Translations under genes and position numbers: made by a program
The notes under the pieces: model-generated
Database searches by the model: none
Seen by the model: the letters and a program-made list of their open reading frames with translations, nothing else
What the model was told of the DNA's origin: nothing
Part shown: piece by piece, positions 12,701-22,900 of the stretch
Position numbering within the stretch: position 1 is the stretch's first letter
How the letters are laid out: the number at the start of each line of letters is the position of its first letter
Source: Centroberyx gerrardi
Lineage: Eukaryota; Chordata; Actinopteri; Beryciformes; Berycidae
Assembly: GCF_048128805.1 (NCBI RefSeq)
Contig: NC_136006.1
Span: 8,408,179-8,472,178, forward strand
DNA: 64,000 nt
Direction: 5' to 3'

Positions 12701-13581
12701 TAGAGAGAGACTCACTCACCTGTACGCAAAGTTTTTGTGAAGGAAGTCCATCTGCGGCACAGTAGATACATGGACCTTGACTTCCTTGTCACCTCCTTTC
12801 TGTCCAAGGTATTCAACGGTCCACTTCTCCAGGCACGGTCCAAGATTCACGCCTCTCAACACAGCTGGTCGTCGCTTTAAAATTTTATTGAAATAGAATA
12901 AATTGCTGCTTCCTCGTGGCAGCAGGTAGAATGCTGGGGGGCAGCCCAGATAACGTCCTGTTCTTTTGTATGGCGAATGGCGAGAACGTCACACCAATCT
13001 ATTTTAAAAATCTGGCAATTTATATGGTCTTGTTCCGTGGCAAATGTAATGTAATAGGACATAACTTAAGACACTGTACGAATTATTAGGATATTATTCG
13101 ATTCGGCAAGCAGCAATTTATTCTATTTCAATAAAATTTAAAATTTTAGAATTGGTTCACCTGTTATTCCCACAATCTTTTCCCACCAAATTACACAGCA
13201 GAGGCCGCTAGCGAGCAATAATCAATTCAAAATTTTTTAGATTTTATGAAAATTAAGTGCTGCTTTATACATCACTTCTATGCCGAATTTACCAGCAGAC
13301 GCCAATGATTTACAAAATGTCTTAAGTCGTTTTATAGCTTATATGTACATTTGCGGAGAAGCAAGGCAATTTTAAAGTGCCAGGTTTTTTAATGCACTTC
13401 GGCATGCATCCTCCATACGAGAACGGCTAGCAGGGGCTAGCATTTGAAGAACTGACAACTTGCAAAGGAAGACCAACGTCAGGTAGCTGCTTTATCTTAC
13501 CTTTGGATAAATCTCTCGCACAAAAACGTCCCTGTCTACTTCGGTGAATATCGGCACAACGACCTTTTCCTGGAGCTCCAT
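9765..13581 (-). CDS. tyw5: TYW5, JmjC tRNA wybutosine-synthesizing protein 5 (complete)
   Basis: TYW5 is an Fe(II)/2-oxoglutarate JmjC dioxygenase that hydroxylates wybutosine precursors at position 37 of tRNA-Phe. Coding exons in transcription order on the minus strand: 13581-13501, 12874-12720, 12627-12558, 12446-12402, 12019-11882, 11700-11613, 11153-11037, 10084-9765. All borders are GT/AG, and the sum is 1014 bases (337 residues; human is 315 as I recall). The iron-binding triad is visible: His161 and Asp163 in WTHYD at the end of exon 5, and His236 in ALWFHN at the start of exon 8. These sit one residue later than the human ligands as I recall them. Other conserved strings are [54 protein letters not shown] and YGNKDP. 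The start was chosen at 13581 (MELQEKVV), read in frame into the conserved [11 protein letters not shown] segment. The gene is tail-to-tail with LRRFIP1 and head-to-head with MAIP1. Confidence 0.95.
10599..10975. mobile_element. Palindromic insertion with 16-bp target duplication
   Basis: A long near-perfect inverted repeat has arms at about 10599-10723 and 10775-10896; GCAAAAAGTTTAAAAGCC pairs with GGCTTTTAAACTTTTTGC. The spacer contains CTTCTTCAGAAGAAGAAGG and CGCTACGCGTGGG. The right side carries about 80 further bases outside the palindrome. The 16-base word AATGATAAGGAGTTTA occurs at 10583-10598 and again at 10976-10991, immediately flanking the insert, as expected for a target-site duplication. 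It lies in the last intron of TYW5. Family not identified. Confidence 0.75.
12876..13145. mobile_element. Inverted-repeat element abutting TYW5 exon 2 acceptor
   Basis: The arms at about 12876-12912 and 13107-13145 are complementary over about 36 bases; TTGAAATAGAATAAATTGC pairs with GCAATTTATTCTATTTCAA. They enclose about 195 bases of unrelated sequence. The left end touches the minus-strand splice acceptor of TYW5 exon 2 (exon border at 12874), so the last bases of TYW5 intron 1 are made of the repeat arm. See the matching finding. Confidence 0.65.
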
Positions 13582-13901
13582 TTAACATGATTTAATTCAA
13601 GACTTTGACAGCAGTGAAACCAGATGCAAACAGCTCCCCAACTTACAGCAGGTGTCACATTGTTTACCTTCCCCACATTAGCAACAAATGCGAGTAAAAG
13701 TAGAGTATAAAAACTGTATAGCCTATTGAATTGAAAATTATATATTCTTTCATGAATAATAAAAAATAACACCACTAACGTTATCTTAGCGATTTGGTGT
13801 AGCACAACTTTACATCTTTTGTAAACATCTAGTTTGTTCCCCGTCGGAAGATAGAAGTAGATGGACAAAAAAAAAAAAAAAAAAGGTATAAGAGAAAAAA
13901 G
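13582..13901. promoter_or_regulatory. Shared bidirectional promoter region TYW5/MAIP1
   Basis: The start codons of TYW5 (minus, 13581) and MAIP1 (plus, 13902) are only about 320 bases apart and divergent, so one region must hold both promoters. It contains an A-tract at 13867-13884 and, over the MAIP1 start codon, AAGATGGCG at 13899-13907, which resembles the YY1 site found at many TATA-less mitochondrial-gene promoters. No TATA box is obvious. The same head-to-head pair exists in human, as I recall. Confidence 0.65.
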
Positions 13902-15995
13902 ATGGCGCTGCCCATGTTAAGAGGTTGTTACTGTAGTAGGCTTTCATCGGCATTCAACATTACTCGCCTATTTAAACCAGAAACCGTTGTCCTGAGCCGG
14001 TCCAGTAGAACGCGGCTAGCTCCCCCGCTGCCTGTCGGTGTTGTGGCAGCAGCCCGGCCGTACAGCTCTGACCGGGGCGGACACAAACACAAACAGAATG
14101 TGGTGGTTGTTGGCGTCCCAAACCCTTTCATATGGTTCCGCACACGGATTTACTACTTTTTGATTAGGGCCTACTTTGACAAGGAATTTAACATTGAAGA
14201 ATTCACGGAGGGGGCGAAACAGGTCAGTGTTAAAAATATATATATATACAGTTTGGAGCCAACTAACGGTTAAAATAACATAAGTGCCATGTATGATCAG
14301 TTCATCCTCTGATTTATTGACAAACCCAAGCCAGATTTGCAGCATCTATAACGTAATCACATCATGTTGAGCTGTTGCTGATGAAAATTTTCATTTCCCT
14401 TTGCAGGCATTCTCCCATGTTTCCAGACTGCTGTCACAGTGCCAGTTTGAAGCTCTGGAAGGGCTGGTGGCAAAGGACGTGAGTATGGAAATGTATCAGT
14501 CTATAGGGTTATAAATCAATCCATAGGGTTATAGATCTGTACTTTGAACTGGTGGCTCATTTGTCCTGTGCTTAATTAAAGATAATAAGTAATGCACAAG
14601 GAGCCACAGTCACACACTACTTAAGTACTAATAAAGTATCTTGACCAGCCACTCACAATACCTCTAATACTAGTAGTGCTAAAACAATTAGTCAGTTCAT
14701 TGATTAGTTGATCACCAGAAAATTAATCAATAAATCATCTTAGGCATTAATCACATACCAAACATTTGCTTGCTTTTCTCAGTTTCATATCATTATAAAA
14801 TTAATACTTTGGGGGTTTTTTTTGGCTGCTGGTCAGACTAAGTAAGAAATTGTAAGACATCGCTTGTCATTATATTTTGACATTTTATAGACTAAATGAT
14901 TAATAGATTAATAGAAAAGTAATCAATAAGTCAATCGATAATGAAAGTAATCGTTAGCTGCAGCCCTAAATACTGTGATGCTTTCTGTACGGGGCGGCAG
15001 TGTGAGTTGGGGGCACTAACACTAGAAAATGCCACTGTCCAAATTTTAAATGATGTAAAGACAAAATAAACTTGTTTGCTTCTTTACCTATGACTGCTCC
15101 CACCTACCATTGAATATTAATCACAAAGTCATTTTTTTTGTCTTTGGAGTGGTATCGTACTGCTTGGTATCGAGACACCCAGTCTAGTCTTGTACTGAAG
15201 GGTAAATTATCTTGACACCACTATAATGAGTATATTCAATTTGCTCAAGCTCAACATCACCTCATTTTAATTGCCTTGCAGTTGATTGGGAAGCTGGAGG
15301 AAAAATGCAACCTTCTCCCATTAAGTCACAAGAGAGCGCTGTCTGCAGATCCTGATGAGATCATGTACACAACTCCTGGAGACGTGGGCATCTACTATGA
15401 TGATAACGGTAAGCATGAACTTATTTTACTCAGAAAATGTATTAGGATGTCAACACACAAGAGAAGAGGGCCACGTGATTTTTTTGGTGTTAATTTTGTT
15501 GCAGCCCTAATCAACATCACTTGAAATGGTGAAGTGTTTTATTTTATGTTTTCCTATGAAACTTCATTCAAACGTTTTCACAACAAGAGGGACACTTTCT
15601 GGCGTTATTATTGTTGCAGTGTTAATCGAGGTGTGTTTTTTCTTTCCAGGGAGAAAGTTTGTGAGTATTCTGATGCGTTTCTGGTATCTGACAAGCGCTC
15701 GTCTTCCTGAGGACTCCTTGGAGGGAACTCGTGTCTTCAAGGTGGCCATCGGTGAAGAGGGAGAGGCGGAAACTAAGAGACTGCTATCAGCCAATTACGA
15801 GTGAGTATATTTTCCTGTGCAAGTAAGAACAAATCTGTCATACTTGGGCTTTGGAGCTTTATGAGTGTTTCATTACTAAGAAAATGCTCCTTTTTTTTTG
15901 GCTTGGATTTCTTCAGATTCCAAAGGGAGTTTACTAAAGGAGTGCCACCTGACTGGACCATTACGAGGATAGAGCACTCCAAACTGTTGGATTAA
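13902..15995 (+). CDS. maip1: MAIP1, matrix AAA-peptidase-interacting protein 1 (complete)
   Basis: MAIP1 (formerly C2orf47) is a mitochondrial matrix protein that associates with the m-AAA protease (AFG3L2) and helps sort the calcium-uniporter regulator EMRE (family knowledge). Coding exons: 13902-14222, 14407-14478, 15282-15408, 15650-15800, 15917-15995. All borders are GT/AG, and the sum is 750 bases (249 residues). The first about 55 residues are rich in Arg, Ser and Ala without acidic residues, and end near AARPYSS, as expected for a matrix-targeting presequence with a cleavage site. The conserved core follows: PNPFIWFRTRIYYFLIRAYF, GDVGIYYDDNG, FVSILMRFWYL, PPDWTITRIEHSKLL. There is no upstream in-window competitor start. 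The gene is head-to-head with TYW5, and transcription is away from it. Confidence 0.94.
14674..14968. mobile_element. hAT-like MITE in MAIP1 intron 2
   Basis: The right end reads TAATCGTTAGCTGCAGCCCTA and the left end TAGTGCTAAAACAATTAGTC, an inverted-repeat pair of the CTGCAACTAACGATTA type common in fish. The inner sequence is rich in ATTAATCAAT motifs. The flanking 8-mers AATACTAG and AATACTGT agree at 6 of 8 positions, compatible with a decayed hAT target duplication. It lies between exons 2 and 3 of MAIP1. Confidence 0.65.
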
Positions 15996-17115
15996 GGTGG
16001 TGTTGCTTCGAGGCTGATGCACCGCTGGAAAACTGGTCGAGGATCAGAAAATTTCCTTCGGTGTTTCCTTCCTTTTTAAATTGAGCAGGAACATCTCTCC
16101 ACCCACAGCAGTCTCCAGTTACTCCGTAGAAGGACAACAGCGGTCTTCACCTGACGAAGAAGTTCAGGGGAAACCACCAGGAAAAAAAAACTTTTAATTC
16201 ATACACAACTCACTGTAGAAAAGGCACACAAGCTGATCACATCTGTTGTTAGATGCTGACTAGAACTGTGTGCAGTATAACAGTGTTGCTGATTGTTTTT
16301 GTTTATTGTCCCAATAGTCAATGATCAGAACTTGACTATGTTTGTGAACGTCTTGCTCTGGAAGGCTGAGATTTGGCTCTTATTTGTACAGTCAGGAATA
16401 GGTTTGGGGTATGCAGCAGACCTGGATCAAACATTATTTAGAAAGAATTAATAGTATTTTCTACCCAGCCTGCAATATGACATGGGTGGGTTTGCTACTT
16501 AAGACACTAAAATAAGTGCCAGAAGGTTTAGGTGATCACAGAAGAATATTTGAATGTGAATTTTTTTATACTTTTCTGTGTTTGACGTCTCACCTGACAC
16601 TCTCTGAATCGTCCTGATGCAGTAAGCCCCTCCCATCTGTCACTCCAGGCAAACACTAATAACTGTTTGCAGATACTGTTTGACCCGAGTCTGATGGTGT
16701 GAATGAAAACCAACTGAGGTCTGTGCTGAGATTATTTTGTCAGTCTTAGATCTGCTGCTGCACACACTTTCATGTCTTGATGTAGAATGTGCAAAAACAC
16801 AGACAAAGACTTTTTTTCTGAATTCATAAACAAAATGTGAAATCATTCCTGAGATCATGTGGGGGGGGTGGCACTCGTTCCGTGAAACTCCCACATCTTG
16901 TTTTTATTTTTGAAAGGATTGACTGGAGTCCAGCGTTTCCAACAATTGTAATCTGTAGTAGAGAACAGATTCTTCTCTACAGTATGTAGGTCTGCTTGGT
17001 TTAAACGCTCCTGTCAGCATTTAATGTGCCAGATTTTAACAACTGTGTTTCTCCTTTCCTCAAATGTATGACCTGTTGCAATCACCTGGCTCTGATGCAC
17101 AAGATATATACAGTA

Positions 17116-17155
<40 letters not shown>

Positions 17156-17985
17156 GGTCAGCGGTTAAGGCAGCTTCAAGCAGCAGACCTTTGATTGACA
17201 CATTAAAGATTTGAGAGAAAAAATGTTTTTCCCCACTTGATGGCATTTCCTGTGCATGTATATCTGGGATTCCTGTCTAATGTATACCTGGGAAATGATA
17301 ATTCTGCAGTCCATAGCAGCTCTTTTTTTTTTTTTTTTTTTTGAAGACAAGACAAAGATGTTCTCTCTATTATCAGAATACAAGAAAACATGTTTTAATT
17401 GGAAAATGCAAATGTATAAATTACAAGTGTATTTACATACTTATAAATTAAGTATGTAAATAATATATAATATATAAACATTATAATAATATAAATCAAT
17501 ATAAAATAAAATAATAGTGCTCATTGGACTGGTAATCCATAGCACCTGAACGTTTTTGTGTTTTTCACTTCAATTTTTGAATATTAACAACATACAGAAT
17601 TCACAAGCAAATTAATTCAAATATATTTATATGTAATATAGTATATATATATCAATGAAAATTGAATAGATACATTTTAAAATATATGAATATAATAAGC
17701 AATGCCTCCTATACAGATGACATCACTCGCTGCTTATTGATGCATTTCAAAGCTGCTCTACCATTGGTCCGCTTCCTTGCGATCTCACCGCCCATTGGCC
17801 AACCGATCTGCCAATCACTGCTGTTTGTATAGTAGGTGGTTCCTGTTATGAGCCACCACAGTCTGTGTGACAGTCAATGGTTTCTCGCTCGGCACGGAGT
17901 TTCCTGAAGGGAAAACTGAAACATGGAGATTAGACACCTGTAAAATAAAACCCCAAAGTAAAAAAAAAAAAAAAAAAAAATAAGC
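15996..17985 (+). other. MAIP1 3' UTR and MAIP1-PGAP1 intergenic region
   Basis: Non-coding. The proximal part should be the MAIP1 3' UTR. No AATAAA was found close to the stop; an ATTAAA lies near 17202. A GT microsatellite (17121-17152), a T-tract (17323-17342), and a strongly AT-rich block with TATATA motifs (about 17400-17700) follow. The last 250 bases hold the PGAP1 promoter elements. No exon recognised. Confidence 0.5.
17760..17820 (+). promoter_or_regulatory. CCAAT-box cluster upstream of PGAP1
   Basis: Three CCAAT-type boxes occur within 55 bases: inverted ATTGG at 17763-17767 and 17794-17798, and direct CCAAT at 17811-17815. They lie about 170-225 bases upstream of the PGAP1 start codon, in a local GC-rich island between AT-rich flanks. 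Clustered, spaced CCAAT boxes are typical NF-Y sites of TATA-less housekeeping and ER-gene promoters. Confidence 0.6.
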
Positions 17986-19948
17986 ATGAAATTCGCCACT
18001 GTGGCCTTTTACGGTTTGGCTCTGGGGCTTCTGGCGGTTGGCCTGCGAGAGTTGCTGACTGGCTTCGAGGAGAATAGATGCAGCATGACCTATATGTTTG
18101 AATACCCAGAGTACCGGGTGAGTTGCTCGGCTAATTATTGGCCTTAACGCTACATGAAATATCCATGAAATATCCAGTAGCCTTCCGTACGCCTTGTTTT
18201 GTGTCTACAGAGGCAGCGGTACAGAAACAGAAACATCTTGCTAAATGGTTCGCAGGCTTTCCTATTCCTAATCGCGAGAAAAATGTCATTTAAACACATT
18301 ATCATCATATAATCATGATATGATTCCAATGGCATGATAAATTATGTCAATCAAGCGCCCGTTTAATGTGTTGGGCTATTTCCTGAAAGCTGCCACCTGA
18401 CAGAACAGGTAGGTGTAGGCTATCTTGCATCTCAGCCTAGCTAAGGTATTTCCTCAATGGCTTTTAACACACAGACACACACACACACCACAATTCTCTC
18501 TGGAATTCAATACAGGACCTGTAATGTGTGTAGGGTGTGTGTGTGTGTTGGGGATACAGAGTAAGTGCTACAGGCTGAATGGAGAGTCAAATTAGCCCTA
18601 TAGTTATCCAGGTTGTGAAATCACAAATCAGCTGCTGATCCATGAATCCTCTCAGCAGGTTCAGCAGGAGATCAGCTGCTTTTAATAGCAAGATGCAGGA
18701 GCTGTTTTCACATGCAAGTCAGGTTAAGACGCCTGGAATAAGTTGGCGTTAAGAAGATGTTAGCAAAAGGCAATGTAGGTCGCCTGCCTTCTGCTCTTTG
18801 TGCTCACTAATGTGTTCATCTGTCCAGAAGTGGGGCACAGCTGGAGGCAAAACACTGTAAGGGCATCAGGCTTACCTCAGGATGGGAGTGTGTTGTGGTT
18901 TGTTATGGTACGAGGATGAGAATAATAGAGACAGTTGTTGGACTCATCAGTAGCCTCACTTTATCTAGATTACTTTTTGTTTTTGTGCTGTGACAGGAAA
19001 GAGGTCAGCTGTTTGCACCTACTGTGAATACAGGACAGATGGCAGGGGAGTATGGATGACAGCAAGGCAATAAGTATTCAATAAATATTCAATAATTAGA
19101 ATAATAAATAAGGTGGAGGAGGCGAACGGCAAGCCAGGAGCTAAAACCAAAGGGGTGTTGTCTTGTCTGATAGCTATACAGTATATTTACCACTGTCAAT
19201 AACGGAAAACAAAGTATCCTAAGGACTGGGCTTTGCTAGTTTGTCATCCATACCAGAAAATTGGTAGTATTGATTGTAAATTTAATGAGCCTTTTTAGCG
19301 TTGAAGGAGTGATATGTTACTTTTTAGGTCATGAATAGCTGCTCTGAGGATCTGAAGTCACAGACAGCAGGCTGTCAGGCTTTTTCAGGCTGTCGTTATC
19401 AATAATTAAAACCAGCAAAAATAACTTTGCACTTAAGAACAGCAATTAGAATAGTAGGGATGGACGATGTGCTTGTCTCACGATACGATTCGACACGCGA
19501 TATGGGGTTCACCATTCGATACAACCACGATATGATGTAATAAATACAAATTGACAATGACAAGAAAGTCTGACTGTGTAGAATTATGTTTATTTCTGAG
19601 ACAAATACATGTTTACATTCTAGCAAGCGTAAACAACAATTGCAAAATGTCATTAGAAAGTGCAGATAATATAACTTTATTGGTTGAGGTGATTACAACA
19701 GCAGAGTAAAAATGCAGCTAATATCATGATTCATTTTTCTGCCCCGTGATACGTATTTGTCACATTTTTATTGCGATATATTGAATTTTGATATAACCTA
19801 TATTGTCCCATCCCTAATAATTAGGCCAGGGGAGGCAAACATTGTTTTGTCTGCCAGCTGTAGAGTGGATGTAGATGCTGCTGTAGTCACTTTACAGCTC
19901 TTTTTAGTCTCATCAGTTTCATGCACAAGCATAATGAACTTTTCCTAA

Positions 19949-19984
<36 letters not shown>

Positions 19985-22900
19985 GTGTTCACAGCGCGTG
20001 GCCCTGCCTCGTCGCGTGGCCAGACTGTACCCGGCATACGGGCTCTACCTGTACGGAGAGGGTCTGTACGCTCAGGAGACCCGCGCACTTAAACTCACCG
20101 GTGCACCTGTGCTCTTCCTGCCTGGAAATGCGGGCAGCTATAAACAAGGTAAGTGCCTCTGCTAACAAAACGCAGGGTGGGCTGTTAAAGATGTAAAGTT
20201 TCACCACTAGTATTTGAATTTGGAACCAGTAAATGAAGAAAAACAGCAAGTGAATAAGCAGAGGGTTGCACAAGCAGGGAGGTGACGTAAAACGCAACTT
20301 TTTTTGGAGTGGGAGCATGTGTTGCTGAGGGCGTATGAGGACAGCGGGACGGCCTCAGGCTTTTTGTCGATTGGTTTGTACCTGATGGGCAAGCAAACTG
20401 GATTGTCCTTCACCGTTTTGCACACAAGGTAGCTGTTATTCAAGAGAGAGGGCTGGTAGAGCTTTGCCATGCCGCAGAAATTAAGTTTCAGAGTCTGTGT
20501 TGTGCGTGGGATGCTGGAAATCACATGTAAACAATGTAGAATTTAACAATCTTTGTTAGCTTAAAAATGTGCAGTTGTTTTCCAGCAGTGTAATTCTTGT
20601 AGGTAAAAAAACAAGACACAACACAACTGATTTTTAATCAGATATGTGAAAAATCTACGAGGAAATCAATGAGGAAAAGAAATAATTCCTTTCACACACA
20701 TCAGTCTTGTTTAATAAACACTGCCCATTCCCCAATTTAGTGAGCTTTATGTTTGTTAAACTGTACTTGTAGATATTAAAATATGTCTATAATTTTATAC
20801 CTACTATGTAGTTGCAGGTTCCATACTGACAACTAATTAATATGATTATTATTATTGAAAATGGTAGTGATTTAATCTTGCTCATTCTTGGGGAATCAAA
20901 CCTGGGACGTTCTGGTTGCAGGATGCTTTCTCTAACTAATAACTGTATTTAGTGTGGACTGTATTATACTCACTGTGATGCAGATAAATCCTCAACTGCT
21001 GAAGGCCTGCTTGTTCTTGCTATGGGTTGTGTGTAGGAGGAGAACGCCCACTGTTTTATTCTTGTGAAGACAAACACATTTTGCAGTTACACTGTGCTGT
21101 ATCCGATGTGTTTCATGATAAATTCATGCTCTCTCTTCCTTACACGTCTTGTCCTGCACTTAAACTCTTAAGGCCTCAAGATATTTTCAGCAACAGCTAA
21201 CTGCACTGTTGTTTAATAAGCTACTCAACTTCACAAATTATAACAACTTGATATGGTGCCATTGTCGCTAAGGAAAGAGTATCCTGAGGTCGGGGCGTTG
21301 CTTGTATCTTTCAGAGAGTCATCAATACCAGAAAATGGAAGTGTTTATGTAAATTTAATGAGCCTTTTTAGTGGTAAAGTGATACTTTACGTTTTTAGGT
21401 TATGAATAGCTGTCCTGAGGATCTGAAGTCACAGGATCAATAATCAATCAATAATCCAAACCAGAAAAATACATAAGAACAGCACATAAATAATTATAAT
21501 AGGAATTAGCGTGTATACGATGTGGACCATGTTAGAGGTGTAACTTGGACTAGGTTTCAAAATGAACGCCTTGATATTGGTGGTTGACTGTTCATTCTAG
21601 TATGCTTGCTAATGAAAGTCCACTCTGCTCCATGCACGCCTGTGGACTCTACTGGCTACAGTAAGGCTGATCTGACCATTTCCCAACCCACTGTTAGCCA
21701 AGCTTTCTGCCAAGTCTTATCCAGATATTAGTGCTAGATGAGCTTGCCTAACATTTGTTTTTTTACAGTATTTGGGAATAAGAGGATGAGATGACATGGG
21801 CATAGTGTTCATTCATCTGGAGTAAAATAGGTCTGTGTGATTTGAATCTGGCTTGTGCTGTGTTGTCACACTTCTCGCTGCACTGTACTTCTCTGTAAAA
21901 ACACCTAACCTGATCAAAACACCTGACTGGGGATGGGACGATATATCGAAATTCAATATATCAATACGTACCGTACCATTTGGCAGCAATACGTACTGTA
22001 CCATTTGGCAGAAAAATGAATTGCAATATTAGCTCCATTTTATTTTGCTGTAGTAATCACAAATGAGACGGCTTGATCATCACAGTTTCACAAGCTCTCC
22101 ATCCAAATTATATTATTTGCGTCTTGTAAAGCCAATGCCATTGGTAGAAAGATTTGTGGCTCTGAAATGAACATAATTTTGCACAGTCATACTTTATTGA
22201 CTGTGCAATTTTTATTTATTACATCATATTGTGGTTGTATCAAAGCTTGAACCCCCATATCATGTATCAAATCGTATCGTGAGATAAGCATGTCGTCCCA
22301 TCCCTACACCTGACGTAACCGGACGTCCTGTCTCTCCCCTGCAGCTCGCTCCCTGGGCTCGGTGGCCTTGAGGAAGGCTGAAAACATGGAGGCAGGGTTC
22401 CACCTCAACGTCTTCACCGTGGACTTCAACGAGGAGCTGGTGGCCTTATACGGCGGCAGCCTGCGCAGGCAGACACACTTCCTGCACGAGAGCATAAAGG
22501 CCATCCTGCGGCTCTACAAGGTCAGGCCTCAAATATCATCTAGTGGTCACACAGGATTACTCGATATGAAGGATCTTGCTGGTGGAGTGTTGTTTCACTG
22601 AAGTGGGGTTACTTTTTCTATCTTCTGCCCCATATCACATTCCTTTCCCTTCTACATTTACAGTTTAGCCATTTAGTTGATGCTCGACTTCTCCAGTACA
22701 ACTCGCAGTAATATAGTAGAACAGTGCCGAAGTAGAATAAGCTTAAATTCCTAAATTGCCAACATTACAAGCAGCCAATAGTAAGGAGTGCAAGGGTCAA
22801 AACCATAGCACCCAAATATTAGACCTAGCAAATATTCAACTGTCCATAAAATATTATAGTGTGTAATTTGCTTTCAAAGTACATGAAAATGTTGCATGTT

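Larger units (their letters stand above)
18118..19994 (+). other. PGAP1 intron 1
   Basis: No exon is seen. It holds one copy of an intronic duplication (19194-19454), a hAT-like element (19455-19816), short CA/GT runs near 18474-18490 and 18530-18548, and ends in a GT microsatellite next to the exon 2 acceptor. Confidence 0.6.
20149..22344 (+). other. PGAP1 intron 2
   Basis: No coding exon. It contains the second copy of the intronic duplication (21262-21510) and a hAT-like element (21928-22306) that ends 38 bases before exon 3. A short B-box-like word (GAATCAAACCTGGGAC) near 20893 may be a SINE remnant. Confidence 0.6.
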
